NCBI RefSeq assembly: GCF_900102625.1
Contig: NZ_FMZC01000003.1
Span: forward strand, 477,713-541,712
DNA: 64,000 nucleotides
Source: Paracidovorax valerianellae
Lineage (GTDB): Bacteria; Pseudomonadota; Gammaproteobacteria; Burkholderiales; Burkholderiaceae_C
Reading direction: 5' to 3'
In this document: positions 9,914 to 20,781 of the stretch, piece after piece
Position numbering within the stretch: the first letter of the stretch is position 1
Layout of the letters: every line of letters begins with the position of its first letter
Notes under the pieces: generated by a model
The model's input: only the letters and a program-made list of their open reading frames with translations
Told to the model about the DNA's origin: nothing
The model's database searches: none
Position numbers and translations under genes: made by a program

Positions 9914-11242
9914 TTACAAGATATAGCGCGACAAATCCTCGTCCTGGCTCAAGGACTCGAGCCGGCCGTTCACGTAGGCGGCATCGATGACCACCGTCTG
10001 GCCCGACAGCCGGGCCGCATCGAAGCTCACTTCGTCGAGCAGCCGCTCCATCACCGTGGAGAGCCGGCGCGCGCCGATGTTCTCGGTGCGTTCGTTCACT
10101 TCGAACGCGATGTGCGCCAGCCGGGTGATGCCTTCGGGCGCGAATTCCAGCGTCACGCCTTCGGTCGCCAGCAGGGCCTGGTACTGCTTGACCAGCGAGG
10201 CATGCGTCTGCGTGAGGATGGCCTCGAAGTCCTGCACCGACAGCGATTCCAGTTCCACGCGGATCGGAAAGCGCCCCTGCAACTCGGGAATCAGATCGCT
10301 CGGCTTGCTCAGGTGGAAGGCCCCGGAGGCGATGAACAGGATGTGGTCCGTCTTGACCATGCCGTATTTGGTGGACACCGTGGTGCCCTCGACCAGCGGT
10401 AGCAGGTCGCGCTGCACGCCCTGGCGCGAGATGTCCGAGCCGCTGGCCTCCTGCCGCGTGGCGACCTTGTCGATCTCGTCGATGAAGACGATGCCGTTCT
10501 GCTCGGCGTTCTGCACCGCGCGGGTCTTCACTTCGTCCTCGTTCACGAGCTTGGCGGCTTCCTCGTCGGTGAGCAGCTTCAGCGCTTCGGCGATCTTGAG
10601 CTTGCGCGTGTGGCGCTTTTCCTGGCCCATCTGGCTGAACATGCCGCGCAGCTGCTCGGCCATTTCCTCCATGCCCTGCGGACCCATGATCTCCAGCTGC
10701 GGGCGGGCGTCGGCCACGTCGATCTCGATTTCCTTGTCATCGAGCTGGCCCTCGCGCAGCTTCTTGCGAAAGACCTGGCGGGCAGTGTTGTCGGCGGGCG
10801 CTGCCGCGTCCTGCGCCGTGTTCCGCGCGGGGGGCACCAGCACGTCGAGGATACGGTCCTCGGCGGCATCCTCGGCGCGGGCGCGGCCCTTTTTCATGTC
10901 GCTCTCGCGCGCCTGCTTCACGGCCATCTCGACCAGATCGCGGACGATGGAATCCACGTCCTTGCCCACATAGCCCACTTCGGTGAACTTCGTGGCCTCG
11001 ACCTTGATGAAGGGCGCATCGGCCAGGCGGGCCAGGCGGCGGGCGATCTCGGTCTTGCCCACGCCGGTGGGGCCGATCATGAGGATGTTCTTGGGCGTGA
11101 TCTCGTGGCGCAGCGCGCCCTCCACCTGCTGGCGGCGCCACCGGTTGCGCAGCGCGATGGCGACGGCGCGCTTGGCGCTGGCCTGGCCGACGATGTGGTG
11201 GTCGAGTTCGGAGACGATTTCCTGGGGGGTCATGGACGACAT
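9914..11242 (-). CDS. hslU: ATP-dependent protease ATPase subunit HslU
   Basis: AAA+ unfoldase that feeds substrates into the HslV peptidase. It has 442 residues from the ATG at 11242 ([10 protein letters not shown]). The Walker A motif GPTGVGKT is at 57-64 and is followed by [16 protein letters not shown]. Walker B is [11 protein letters not shown], and the sensor/arginine-finger region includes [12 protein letters not shown] and [16 protein letters not shown]. The C-terminal LSRYIL tail is the part that docks into HslV in this family. A TTG 12 bases further upstream is not needed. It follows hslV by 83 bases, a gap that holds a dispersed repeat. Confidence 0.97.
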   Translation of the reverse strand: MSSMTPQEIVSELDHHIVGQASAKRAVAIALRNRWRRQQVEGALRHEITPKNILMIGPTGVGKTEIARRLARLADAPFIKVEATKFTEVGYVGKDVDSIVRDLVEMAVKQARESDMKKGRARAEDAAEDRILDVLVPPARNTAQDAAAPADNTARQVFRKKLREGQLDDKEIEIDVADARPQLEIMGPQGMEEMAEQLRGMFSQMGQEKRHTRKLKIAEALKLLTDEEAAKLVNEDEVKTRAVQNAEQNGIVFIDEIDKVATRQEASGSDISRQGVQRDLLPLVEGTTVSTKYGMVKTDHILFIASGAFHLSKPSDLIPELQGRFPIRVELESLSVQDFEAILTQTHASLVKQYQALLATEGVTLEFAPEGITRLAHIAFEVNERTENIGARRLSTVMERLLDEVSFDAARLSGQTVVIDAAYVNGRLESLSQDEDLSRYIL

Positions 11243-11254
11243 GGGGACCTGCAA

Positions 11255-11310
11255 TCAAATGAGCCGCCAGCGCATATTCTTCTAAGGCAGGCAGCTATCA
11301 AATTAATAGT
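11255..11310 (+). repeat. dispersed palindromic repeat, copy 1 (hslV-hslU gap)
   Basis: The plus strand reads CAAATGAGCCGCCAGCGCAT, then CTAAGGCAGGCAGCTATCAA and ATTAATAGT. The GC-rich left part and the GCTAT...ATAG right arm match five other copies in this window. It fills most of the space between hslV and hslU and could form a hairpin in their shared transcript. Confidence 0.7.
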
Positions 11311-11325
11311 AAAACACCCGAACGC

Positions 11326-11871
11326 TCACAGCGTCTCGATGGTGTGGTTCATGTTGGTGTAGATGCACAGTTCGCCGGCGATCTCCAGCGACTTCTTGAC
11401 CACCTCCTGCGCGCTGAGCTCGGTGTGGTTCAACAGCGCCTTGGCGGCCGAATGCGCGTAGGCGCCGCCCGATCCGATGGACACGATGCCCTGCTCGGGC
11501 TCCAGCACGTCGCCGTTGCCGGTGATGATGAGCGAGGCGCTCGCATCGGCCACGGCCAGCATGGCCTCCAGGCGGCGCAGCACGCGGTCGGTGCGCCAGT
11601 CCTTGGTGAGCTCGATGGCCGCACGTGTCAGGTGGCCCTGGTGCTTTTCCAGCTTGGCCTCGAACCGCTCGAAGAGCGTGAACGCGTCGGCCGTGGCCCC
11701 GGCGAAGCCGGCGAGGACCTTGCCGTGGTAGAGCTTGCGCACCTTGCGCGCGGTGCCCTTGACCACGATGTTGCCCAGGGTGACCTGGCCGTCGCCGCCG
11801 ATGGCGACCTGAATGCCGTCCGCCGTCTGGCGGCGGACGCTGAGGATGGTGGTGCCGTGAAACTGTTCCAT
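11326..11871 (-). CDS. hslV: ATP-dependent protease peptidase subunit HslV
   Basis: Proteasome-like threonine peptidase that forms the core of HslUV. It has 181 residues. The N-terminus [14 protein letters not shown] shows a short propeptide that would be removed to expose the catalytic threonine of TTILSV. Other signatures are [30 protein letters not shown] and [14 protein letters not shown]. The ATG at 11871 is chosen because it gives this propeptide. It lies downstream of the STAS-domain gene and upstream of hslU, in a minus-strand heat-shock-type operon. Confidence 0.96.
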   Translation of the reverse strand: MEQFHGTTILSVRRQTADGIQVAIGGDGQVTLGNIVVKGTARKVRKLYHGKVLAGFAGATADAFTLFERFEAKLEKHQGHLTRAAIELTKDWRTDRVLRRLEAMLAVADASASLIITGNGDVLEPEQGIVSIGSGGAYAHSAAKALLNHTELSAQEVVKKSLEIAGELCIYTNMNHTIETL

Positions 11872-12003
11872 AGCGTTGGCATGTGGGGATGCCCGCACGG
11901 TTTGCAACGGCCGACCCGAAAGGGGTTGCAAGGCACCGCCAACGGCGCCCGCCACCCACCCAGCCATCCGCGCCGATGTCTGCCGCCTGAGGGCGGCAAG
12001 GCG

Positions 12004-13722
12004 TCAGTTCTTGCGCGGAACGACCCAGGCGTGTTCGTTCACGCCGATCACGTTGAAGAACACCGCCACCAGCCGCTGCAGGTTGATGAAGTGCACTGCG
12101 TGACCCTGGGCCTGCTGCTCGGCGGCCCAGTTGAGCACCGAGCCGGCCGCCGCGAAATCCACGCGGATCAGCCGGTCGCAAGAGATGATCAACGGCGCGC
12201 CGGGCTTGAGCCGTTCTTCGAACGGTTCCAGCAGCGGCGCCGCGTCGCCTTCGATGTGGCCGGACAGCGAGGCCGGCAGATCGCCGCTTTCCAGCCCCGC
12301 GGGCATCGACGCTGGATCGCCGTAGCCCGAGGCATGCAGATCGGCCAGCGATGCTGCTTCGGCTGCGGGCGCCGAGCCGTCGTCGCTGGAATAGCTGCAC
12401 CGCGGCGAGACCCACGACGGGGGCGAGACCTCGTAGGTCACGCAGTAGTCGAGGGCCACGAGTTCGAATTCGTCGGGCCGGCCCATGAGGCGCAGGGCCG
12501 CCATGCGCAGGCGCCACCACTCCGGGGACGTGTCGCTGTCGCCGGACTGCGTGCGCGATTCGAGCATCGCATTGAGCGCATCCACCCCAAAGAAGGAGAG
12601 TTGCACTTCCTGCTCGGCCCACTGCGTGAACAGGTTGGCCAGCAGCGGCACGGCGGCCTCGTCGATGGTTGCCAGGCGCGACCACGTGAGGGTCCAGGGC
12701 GGCGCGGCGCGGGCCAGCGAGGCCTGCAGCGCCACCACGGATTGCGCGGCCAGGGCGGCCGGGGCGTTCCAGCTGAATTCGCGCTGCGCCAGTCCCGTGG
12801 CGGCCGGCGCCGCCTGCACCTGCAGGCCGAGCAGTTCGGGCATGGAAAACCACAGCGGGGCCGAACGGCTGAACCGCGCCGCGTAGTCGATCGCCAGCGC
12901 ATCGAAGCGCTCGTGCTCTCCGATGGCGCGGTACAGGTCGAACAGCGTCATCCAGATTTCCAGCTGCTGCTGGGGATCGTCCTGCTCGTGCTGCGCCAGC
13001 ACTTCGAGCAGGCCGGACTCCGCGCCGGCATGGTCGCCATTGGCAAAGCGGATGGCGGCTTCCTCGAGGTCGGGTTCGTGCACGAATTCCTCCGGTTCTG
13101 GGGCCACGGCAGGGGCCGCTGGCAGCGCGCTGGCATGGGCCGATGGCACCGGCTGCTGCGCTGGCGGCACGATCGCGCCGCCTTCGGACGAAGCGCCCGG
13201 CAGCAGGCTCTCGCCCGTGAACAGCGGCTGCACCGCGGTGGGGGCCGACAGCGCCCCCGTCAGGCTGGCCGGCGCCGTGGGCGCGAAGGCCCGGGCATCG
13301 GCCGCGGATTTGGATTCCGGCGAACCCATGTCGCCGAGTTCGCTGGGCGCGGCGGTGTTCTTGCTTTTCCACCACTGCTGGGACATCTGCGCCTCGATCT
13401 CGTCGATCTTCTTGAGCGTGACGGCCCGGTCGTCGGGCGATGCCATGCTGCTCTGGAAGAACGAGGGGCGCGCGGTCGGGTCTTCAGTGCGCTGGCCCTG
13501 CAGGGCCTCGCGCTTGCGCAGCTTGCGCAGTTGATCGAACTCGCGGCGGCGCACGAAATCGTTGCGGCGCTTGCGCTCGATCATCTCCTTGAGCATCTGC
13601 TTGCTGTACTGGCTTTCGCGGTCGGCGTCGATGGAATCCAGATCGGTCCAGTTGACCGTGGGGTTGCGGACGAACCGAACCATCTTGGACAACAGGCCGG
13701 GGGAGGTCTCTTCCTTGCTCAT
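12004..13722 (-). CDS. uncharacterised STAS-domain-like protein
   Basis: A 572-residue soluble protein with no signal peptide. The N-terminal 110 residues are charged and probably helical (KQMLKEMIERKRRNDFVRRR). A low-complexity Ala/Pro linker follows at about 130-215, then a middle domain. The last 100 residues (PLIISCDRLIRVDFAAAGSV and HAVHFINLQRLVAVFFNVIG) look like a STAS domain, a fold used in anti-sigma-antagonist and regulatory proteins. It lies 45 bases after dksA and 132 bases before hslV, so it may share their transcript. The biochemical role is unknown, and the STAS assignment is by eye. Confidence 0.7.
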   Translation of the reverse strand: MSKEETSPGLLSKMVRFVRNPTVNWTDLDSIDADRESQYSKQMLKEMIERKRRNDFVRRREFDQLRKLRKREALQGQRTEDPTARPSFFQSSMASPDDRAVTLKKIDEIEAQMSQQWWKSKNTAAPSELGDMGSPESKSAADARAFAPTAPASLTGALSAPTAVQPLFTGESLLPGASSEGGAIVPPAQQPVPSAHASALPAAPAVAPEPEEFVHEPDLEEAAIRFANGDHAGAESGLLEVLAQHEQDDPQQQLEIWMTLFDLYRAIGEHERFDALAIDYAARFSRSAPLWFSMPELLGLQVQAAPAATGLAQREFSWNAPAALAAQSVVALQASLARAAPPWTLTWSRLATIDEAAVPLLANLFTQWAEQEVQLSFFGVDALNAMLESRTQSGDSDTSPEWWRLRMAALRLMGRPDEFELVALDYCVTYEVSPPSWVSPRCSYSSDDGSAPAAEAASLADLHASGYGDPASMPAGLESGDLPASLSGHIEGDAAPLLEPFEERLKPGAPLIISCDRLIRVDFAAAGSVLNWAAEQQAQGHAVHFINLQRLVAVFFNVIGVNEHAWVVPRKN

Positions 13723-13767
13723 GGATCGTGATTCAGGTCGCTCGCCGTGTACAGCTGCGCAGGGAGA

Positions 13768-14499
13768 TCAATCCCCGAACATCTTTTGCTTGAGTTCGCG
13801 GCGTTGCTGCGCTTCCAGCGACAGCGTGGCCGTGGGACGCGCCAGCAGGCGGCCAACGCCGATGGGTTCGCCCGTCTCGTCGCAGTAGCCGTAGTCGCCA
13901 GCGTCGATGCGGCCGATGGATTGCTCGATCTTCTTGAGCAGCTTGCGCTCGCGGTCGCGGGTGCGCAGTTCGAGAGCGTGCTCTTCTTCGATGGTGGCGC
14001 GGTCGGCGGGGTCGGGCACGACCACGGTGTCTTCGCGCAGGTGCTCGGTGGTTTCACCGGCGTTGTTGTGCATGTCCTGCTTGAGCTGCACCAGCTTGTG
14101 GCGGAAGAACGCCAGCTGTTTTTCATTCATGTACTCGCTGTCGGGCATGGCGAGCACTTCGGCGTCGGTCAGCTCCTCGGCGGACTTGGTTTTCCAGTTG
14201 CCGGCCAGCTTCGGGTCTTTCTTGGCGGCCGCGCCGGAATTTTGCAGGGTCGTAGGCATGGTGTGTGTATAGCTGGCTTTGGCGGCGGTGGAGGCCACCG
14301 CGGGTGCCATGGATGGTACGGTCAATTGGGCCAAACGGGAAGAAGGCCGGGTGCTGCGCGCGGGTTCGTCCGATGACCCCGCGGAGACGGGCAATGCCGC
14401 CGCGGGCTTGGGTTTGGCGACCGCTTTTGCGGCCGCGCGGACGGTGCCGCTGAGGGGTGCCTTGGCATCCACCTCGGGTTTGCTGGTATCGGCTTTCAC
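13768..14499 (-). CDS. dksA: RNA polymerase-binding transcription factor DksA, one-cysteine type
   Basis: Binds in the RNA polymerase secondary channel and works with ppGpp. It has 243 residues from a GTG at 14499, preceded 7 bases away by a GAGGAG ribosome-binding site. A later ATG at MPTTLQNSG lacks one. The first 80 residues are an Ala/Pro/Lys-rich extension absent from E. coli DksA (151 residues). The coiled coil with its acidic tip is intact (EHLREDTVVVPDPADRATIE). The zinc-finger region reads YGYCDETGEPIGVGRLLARP followed by TATLSLEAQ, so only one of the four metal-binding cysteines remains. This implies a fold without zinc. A possible -10 (TACAAT) lies at 14594-14589. Confidence 0.93.
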   Translation of the reverse strand: MKADTSKPEVDAKAPLSGTVRAAAKAVAKPKPAAALPVSAGSSDEPARSTRPSSRLAQLTVPSMAPAVASTAAKASYTHTMPTTLQNSGAAAKKDPKLAGNWKTKSAEELTDAEVLAMPDSEYMNEKQLAFFRHKLVQLKQDMHNNAGETTEHLREDTVVVPDPADRATIEEEHALELRTRDRERKLLKKIEQSIGRIDAGDYGYCDETGEPIGVGRLLARPTATLSLEAQQRRELKQKMFGD

Positions 14500-14673
14500 T
14501 TCCTGTCTCCTCGCAGTAGGGGCGGGCCCTGAGCACGCGACGCGGCTCCGGGGGCAGTAGCAGGCCTTCCGGCGTTTTACGGGGCGCGATTGTATCGATC
14601 CAGGGGCACCGCGCACTGGAAAGTGGCAGATATCACACAAGCCCGCGCGGCAAGCGCCGAAAGGGGCTTCGTC

Positions 14674-15750
14674 CTACTCGGCCAGGCACTGCTCCAGACC
14701 TTGCAGGAAGATGTCCTTGGGCAGGTCCAGCCCGATGAACACCATCTTGCTCAAACGCTCCTCGCCCTCGGCCCATTGCGGCCCCAGGTCGCTGCCCATC
14801 AGCTGGTGCACGCCCTGGAAGATGACCTTGCGCTCGGTGCCCTTCATGTTCAGCACGCCCTTGTAGCGCAGCATGCGCGGGCCGTAGATGTTGACGATGG
14901 CGCCCAGGAAGTCCTCCAGCTTGGCGGGATCGAAGGGGCGCTCGGCGCGGTAGACGAAGCTCTTGACGTCGTCGTCATGGTGATGGTGGTGCCCGTGGTT
15001 CTCGCCGTGCTGGTGCGAGGGGTGGTCGCAATGCTCGCCGTGTTCATGGTCGTGATCGTGGTGGTCATGGCCATGGTCGTGCCCGTGGTCGTCTTCCTTG
15101 AGGAAGTCGGGGTCGATGTCCAGCTTGGCGTTCAGGTTGAAGCCGCGCAGGTCCAGCACCTCGGCCAGCGGCACTTCGCCGAAATGCACGGCCTTGATGG
15201 GCGCGCGCGGGTTCATGTGCTTGAGGCGGTGGATCAGCGCGTCGGTCTCTTCCTTGCCCACCAGGTCGGTCTTGGACAGGAAGATCTGGTCGGCGAAGCC
15301 CACCTGGCGGCGCGCCTCCTGGCGGTCGTTGAGCTGCTGGGGCGCGTGCTTGGCGTCCACCAGGGTGATGATCGAATCGATCAGGTAGGTCTCGGCGATC
15401 TCTTCGTCCATGAAGAAGGTCTGCGCCACGGGGCCGGGGTCGGCCAGGCCGGTGGTTTCGATCACGATGCGGTCGAATTCGAGCAGGCCCTTGCGCTTCT
15501 TCGCGGCCAGCAGTTGCAGCGTCTCGCGCAGGTCTTCGCGGATGGTGCAGCAGATGCAGCCGTTGCTCATCTGAACGATCTGCTCCTTGGATTCGGTCAC
15601 CAGGATGTCGTTGTCGATGTTCTCTTCACCGAATTCGTTCTCGATCACGGCGATCTTCTGGCCATGGGCCTCGGACAGCAGGCGTTTGAGCAGCGTGGTC
15701 TTGCCCGAGCCCAGGAAGCCGGTGAGGATGGTGGTGGGAATGAGCGACAT
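14674..15750 (-). CDS. COG0523/CobW-family GTPase, probable metal chaperone
   Basis: A 358-residue G3E GTPase. The P-loop GFLGSGKTT is at 11-19. The family metal-binding motif CICC (C65, C67 and C68 in SNGCICCTIREDL) is intact, and NKxD-like recognition is provided by LSKTDLVG. Between about 220 and 262 lies a His/Asp-rich stretch with runs such as DHGHDHGHDHHDHDHEHGEH, typical of zinc or nickel storage or sensing. The C-terminal CobW domain includes MLRYKGVLNMKGTERKVIFQ. Family members load metals, often zinc, into client proteins; the client here is unknown. It lies upstream of a zinc-independent DksA. I saw no Zur box upstream. Confidence 0.85.
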   Translation of the reverse strand: MSLIPTTILTGFLGSGKTTLLKRLLSEAHGQKIAVIENEFGEENIDNDILVTESKEQIVQMSNGCICCTIREDLRETLQLLAAKKRKGLLEFDRIVIETTGLADPGPVAQTFFMDEEIAETYLIDSIITLVDAKHAPQQLNDRQEARRQVGFADQIFLSKTDLVGKEETDALIHRLKHMNPRAPIKAVHFGEVPLAEVLDLRGFNLNAKLDIDPDFLKEDDHGHDHGHDHHDHDHEHGEHCDHPSHQHGENHGHHHHHDDDVKSFVYRAERPFDPAKLEDFLGAIVNIYGPRMLRYKGVLNMKGTERKVIFQGVHQLMGSDLGPQWAEGEERLSKMVFIGLDLPKDIFLQGLEQCLAE

Positions 15751-15919
15751 GGATGGCTTTCAGGGAAAGGCCGCCGGGGCCGGAATGCGGCGAAGCGCGG
15801 CGGAATTTGGGGATCGGGGAGCGGGCCTAGCGGCCGCTCCAGGGGCATGAAAGAAGTTTAGCGAAGCTGTCAAGCCCCACGCCCGGGGCCGCCGCTCCAC
15901 CCTGGCGCAAGGCAGGGCT

Positions 15920-17107
<1,188 letters not shown>

Positions 17108-17319
17108 GCCCGCGATTGTGCGATGCCGGAAGGCCCCTCCGGGCGGAAGCGGTCTGTCGGATCGGCTCCGGCACCGAGGACGCAAAGCAACATTTGAGCA
17201 TTGTTGAGAAACATCCGCTCACATCTTCCTACGATCCGTCCAGCCTCCAGCACCCTGCGGAGACGCTGCCGCCAGCGTTCGCACCAGATCCATTTCAATA
17301 ATTCGGGAGAAACTTTCAC

Positions 17320-18924
17320 ATGCTGCACTTCGGTCCCCTCAAGGTCGCCACCCGCCTGGCCCTGCTCCTTGCGTTCTTGTGCCTGCTGGCTGCGGGGGTC
17401 GGCACCGCCGGCCTGCTGGGCATGGCGGGCTCCAACGCTTCGCTCGTTTCGGTCTACCACGACCGGGTCGTGCCGCTCAAACAGATCAAGGTGGTGGCCG
17501 ACGCGTACGCCGTCAACGTGGTCGACACGGCGCACAAGGTGCGCGATGGCGCCATGACGGCGCAGCAGGGGTTGGAATCGATCGCCAGCGCGCGCAAGGA
17601 CATCGTCTCGCAATGGTCGGCCTACCTGGGCACCACCCTGATCGGCGAGGAGCGCCGGCTGGTGGGCGAATTCCGCCCGCTGCAGGTGGCGGCCGACGCC
17701 GCCGTGGCGCGGCTGGAAAGCCTGCTGCAGGCCGGCGACATCGCGGGCCTGACCGCATTCGCCGCCCGTGAGATGTACCCGGCGCTCGATCCGCTGCAGA
17801 ACGTGCTGTCGTCGCTGACGCAGGTGCAGCTCGAAGTAGCCCGCGCCGATTACGAATCCGCCGCAACCGCCTTCGACCACACGCGCCTTTGGATCGTGGC
17901 GGTGGTGGCCGCGGGCGTGCTGGCGGCGCTCGGCTTCGGGTATCTGGTGGCGCGCAGCATCCTGCGCGAACTGGGCGCCGAACCGGCCACCGCCGCCGCC
18001 CTGGCGCGCAGCGTGGCGCAGGGCGACCTCACGGTAGCCATCGCCCTCGCCCCCGGCGACGAAACCAGCCTGATGGCGCAGCTGCGCCACATGCGCGACC
18101 ACCTCGCCGCCGTGGTGTCCGCCATCCATGAAAGCGCCGAAAGCGTCTCGGCCGCCGCGGTGCAGATCGCCCAGGGCAACGGCGACCTCTCGGCCCGCAC
18201 CGAGGGTCAGGCCGGCGCACTGCAGCAGACCGCGGCGTCGATGGAGCAACTGAGCGCCACCGTGCGCCACAACGCCGACAGCGCGCGGCAGGCCGACCAA
18301 TTGGCGCAGACGGCCTCCGCCGTGGCCCGCGAGGGCGGCGCGGTGGTATCGGACGTGATCGAGACCATGCGCGGCATCAACGACAGCAGCCGCAAGATCG
18401 CGGACATCACCGGGGTGATCGACGCCATCGCCTTTCAGACCAACATCCTTGCGCTCAACGCCGCGGTGGAAGCGGCCCGGGCCGGCTCCGAAGGCCGCGG
18501 CTTCGCGGTGGTGGCGACCGAAGTGCGGCACCTGGCGCAGCGCGCCGCGCAGGCGGCCGGCGAGATCAAGGGCCTGATCGCCGCCAGCGTGGAGCGGGTC
18601 AATGCCGGCACGGCGCTGGTCGACCGCGCGGGCCGGACCATGGGCAGCGTGGTGAGCAGCATCGGCGGCCTGACCGGGCTGGTGGGCGAAATCACCGCCG
18701 CCAGCCGCGAGCAGAGCGAAGGCGTGGACCAGATCAACGGCGCCGTGACGCAGATGGACCAGACCACCCAGCACAACGCCGCCATGGTGGAAGAGATGGC
18801 CGCCGCCGCATCGGCCCTGAGCAGCCGCGCACGCGAGCTGCTGGGGGCGGTCGCCGCCTTCAAGCTGCCGCACCGCCCTGCCCTGGCCCACCCGCACGTA
18901 TCGCTGCGGCTGCTGCAGGCCTGA
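17320..18924 (+). CDS. methyl-accepting chemotaxis protein
   Basis: Inner-membrane chemoreceptor of 534 residues. A first membrane helix is at about 11-33, then a periplasmic four-helix-bundle-type sensor domain to about 189 ([20 protein letters not shown] at its start), a second helix at about 190-211, a HAMP linker to about 264 and a long signalling domain. The hairpin tip that contacts CheA and CheW is intact ([20 protein letters not shown]). The ligand cannot be told from sequence. The C-terminus lacks an obvious CheR-binding pentapeptide. It is a single gene facing xerC tail to tail. Confidence 0.95.
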   Translation: MLHFGPLKVATRLALLLAFLCLLAAGVGTAGLLGMAGSNASLVSVYHDRVVPLKQIKVVADAYAVNVVDTAHKVRDGAMTAQQGLESIASARKDIVSQWSAYLGTTLIGEERRLVGEFRPLQVAADAAVARLESLLQAGDIAGLTAFAAREMYPALDPLQNVLSSLTQVQLEVARADYESAATAFDHTRLWIVAVVAAGVLAALGFGYLVARSILRELGAEPATAAALARSVAQGDLTVAIALAPGDETSLMAQLRHMRDHLAAVVSAIHESAESVSAAAVQIAQGNGDLSARTEGQAGALQQTAASMEQLSATVRHNADSARQADQLAQTASAVAREGGAVVSDVIETMRGINDSSRKIADITGVIDAIAFQTNILALNAAVEAARAGSEGRGFAVVATEVRHLAQRAAQAAGEIKGLIAASVERVNAGTALVDRAGRTMGSVVSSIGGLTGLVGEITAASREQSEGVDQINGAVTQMDQTTQHNAAMVEEMAAAASALSSRARELLGAVAAFKLPHRPALAHPHVSLRLLQA

Positions 18925-18953
18925 TGGGTTGGCGGCCTCGGCCCCTGCTCAGG

Positions 18954-20036
18954 TCACTCCGAAGACTTCTTGCGCGCCCGCGGATGGGCCGCGTCGTACA
19001 CCTTGGCCAGGTGCTGGAAATCGAGCCGCGTATAGACCTGGGTGGTGGTGATGTTGGCGTGGCCGAGCAGCTCCTGCACCGCCCGCAGGTCGCCGCTCGA
19101 TTGCAGCAGGTGGCTGGCGAACGAGTGGCGCAGCATGTGCGGGTGCACCGGCGTCGTCAGCCCCGCCTGCTGGCTGCGCTGGCGCAGGCGCAGCCAGATC
19201 GATTGCGCCGTGAGACGTCGGCCGCGCTGGCCCACGAACAGCGCAGGCTCCAGCCGGGCCGAGGCCGCGCCGCCGAAGGGCTGCGGGCGCTGGGCCAGCC
19301 AGGTGTGCAGCGCAGCCAGCGCCGCGCTGCCCACGGGCACGCTGCGGCGCTTGGAGCCTTTGCCGAACACATGGGCTTCGCCGCCCTCCAGGTCGATCCA
19401 GCCGCGGCCCTGGCGCTGGGTGTCGGGGCCGGGCACGGCGTCCAGCCCCGCGAGTTCGCCCACGCGCAGCCCGCAGCCGTAAAGCAGCTCCACCATGGCG
19501 GCGTCGCGCGCCTCCAGCCAGGGGTCGCCGCCGGCATGTTCGAAATCGGCCAGGCGCACCGCGTCGTCCACGGCCAGGGCCTTGGGCAGCGGCTTGGGTG
19601 CGCGCGGCGCCCGCACGCCCTGCACCGGGTTGTGCGGCACGAGGCCCTGCTGCCCGGCCCAGGTGAAGAAGCCGCGCCAGCCCGAGAGGATGAGGGCGAT
19701 GCCGCGCCCGCTGCGCCCGCCGCTGTGCATCAGCGCCACGAAGCGGCGGATGTGCCCGGTCGTGAGCCGCAGCAGCGGCACGCCCGCGCCTTCGGCAAAG
19801 CGGGCGAGCTTTTCCAGGTCCAGCGTGTACAGGGCCAGGGTGCGCGCGGCCAGGCGCTTTTCGACCCGAACGTGCTCCAGGTAGCGCAGCACCATCGGGT
19901 CGGGAGGCAGCGCGGCGGGAGCACCTTCGGCCGGGCCATCGGCCGGATCGCTCAGGCGCTGGGCCGGCTGCGCTGCGGCCGGGACCGGTTCCGGGTCAAC
20001 GGGCACCGTGTCAGTCATGGCGGTCATGGCGGTCAT
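18954..20036 (-). CDS. xerC: site-specific tyrosine recombinase XerC
   Basis: With XerD, resolves chromosome dimers at dif. It has 360 residues, about 60 more than E. coli because of a low-complexity N-terminus (VPVDPEPVPAAAQPAQRL). The core DNA-binding domain begins near VLRYLEHVRVEKRLAART. The catalytic set is complete: Arg in YGCGLRVGELAGL, Lys in HVFGKGSKRR, HMLRHSFASH, and GHANITTTQVYT with the nucleophilic Tyr. The start is uncertain: three in-frame ATGs at 20036, 20027 and 20018 form a 9-base tandem repeat (ATGACCGCC twice, then ATGACTGAC). It follows dapF and the DUF484 gene, the usual order. Confidence 0.93.
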   Translation of the reverse strand: MTAMTAMTDTVPVDPEPVPAAAQPAQRLSDPADGPAEGAPAALPPDPMVLRYLEHVRVEKRLAARTLALYTLDLEKLARFAEGAGVPLLRLTTGHIRRFVALMHSGGRSGRGIALILSGWRGFFTWAGQQGLVPHNPVQGVRAPRAPKPLPKALAVDDAVRLADFEHAGGDPWLEARDAAMVELLYGCGLRVGELAGLDAVPGPDTQRQGRGWIDLEGGEAHVFGKGSKRRSVPVGSAALAALHTWLAQRPQPFGGAASARLEPALFVGQRGRRLTAQSIWLRLRQRSQQAGLTTPVHPHMLRHSFASHLLQSSGDLRAVQELLGHANITTTQVYTRLDFQHLAKVYDAAHPRARKKSSE

Positions 20037-20082
20037 GCGATCAAGGCATCGCTGGGCGCCAACCGTGGCGGGCGCCCCGGCG

Positions 20083-20781
20083 TCAGCGCAGCCGCGAGAG
20101 CGCGCCGCTGGCCAGTTCGGCCATGCGGGCGAGAAAGTCGGTGCCCATGGACGCATCGAAGCGCAGCGGGTCGGGCGAGCCCAGCACCAGCAGGCCGAAC
20201 GCCGGCGACGGGCTGTCGATCGCGCCTTCACGCAGCGGCAGCAGGGCCAGCGACTGCACCTGACCGGCGTCGGGCAGCCAGGCCGTGGGCTCGAAGCCCA
20301 GGTTGGGGCCGCAGAACGGCATGGTGAGCGACGAGGCGAAGGCGCGGGCATCGGCGCTGGCGCCCTGCGCGTAGTCGGCGCCGGCATAGGTGGGCGCCAC
20401 ATCCCACAGCCGCAGCGCGGCCTGCGGCACGTCGAACAGGCGGCGGATGCCTTCCTCGACCACGAACGGCAGGCTGGACGGGTTGCGGGCCTCGGCCAGC
20501 TCGCGCGTCCAGCGGTGGATCTTCTGGGCGATGGCGGCGTTCTCGTTGCTGTTGCGCACCATTTCCATGATGCGTTGCTCCAGGCCCTTGATCTTCTCGC
20601 GCAGCATCTCGGCCTGGCGCTCTTGCAGGCTCACGGCGCGCTGGCCGTGGGGGCTGGTGATCTGCACGCTAGCCAGCACTTCGGCGTGGCGCTCGAAAAA
20701 GCCCGGCGTCTGCGCCAGGAACTCGGCGATGTCGTCTTCGGTGATGGGAGGAACCTGGGTGCTGCTTGGGGACATGGTCAT
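20083..20781 (-). CDS. DUF484 family protein
   Basis: A 232-residue cytoplasmic protein of the family usually found between dapF and xerC; its function is not established. The N-terminal region ([20 protein letters not shown]) leads into a coiled coil ([20 protein letters not shown]) and a GAF-like C-terminal domain ([26 protein letters not shown]). The ATG at 20781 overlaps the dapF stop as ATGA, and the gene is followed by xerC after 46 bases. Confidence 0.88.
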   Translation of the reverse strand: MTMSPSSTQVPPITEDDIAEFLAQTPGFFERHAEVLASVQITSPHGQRAVSLQERQAEMLREKIKGLEQRIMEMVRNSNENAAIAQKIHRWTRELAEARNPSSLPFVVEEGIRRLFDVPQAALRLWDVAPTYAGADYAQGASADARAFASSLTMPFCGPNLGFEPTAWLPDAGQVQSLALLPLREGAIDSPSPAFGLLVLGSPDPLRFDASMGTDFLARMAELASGALSRLR

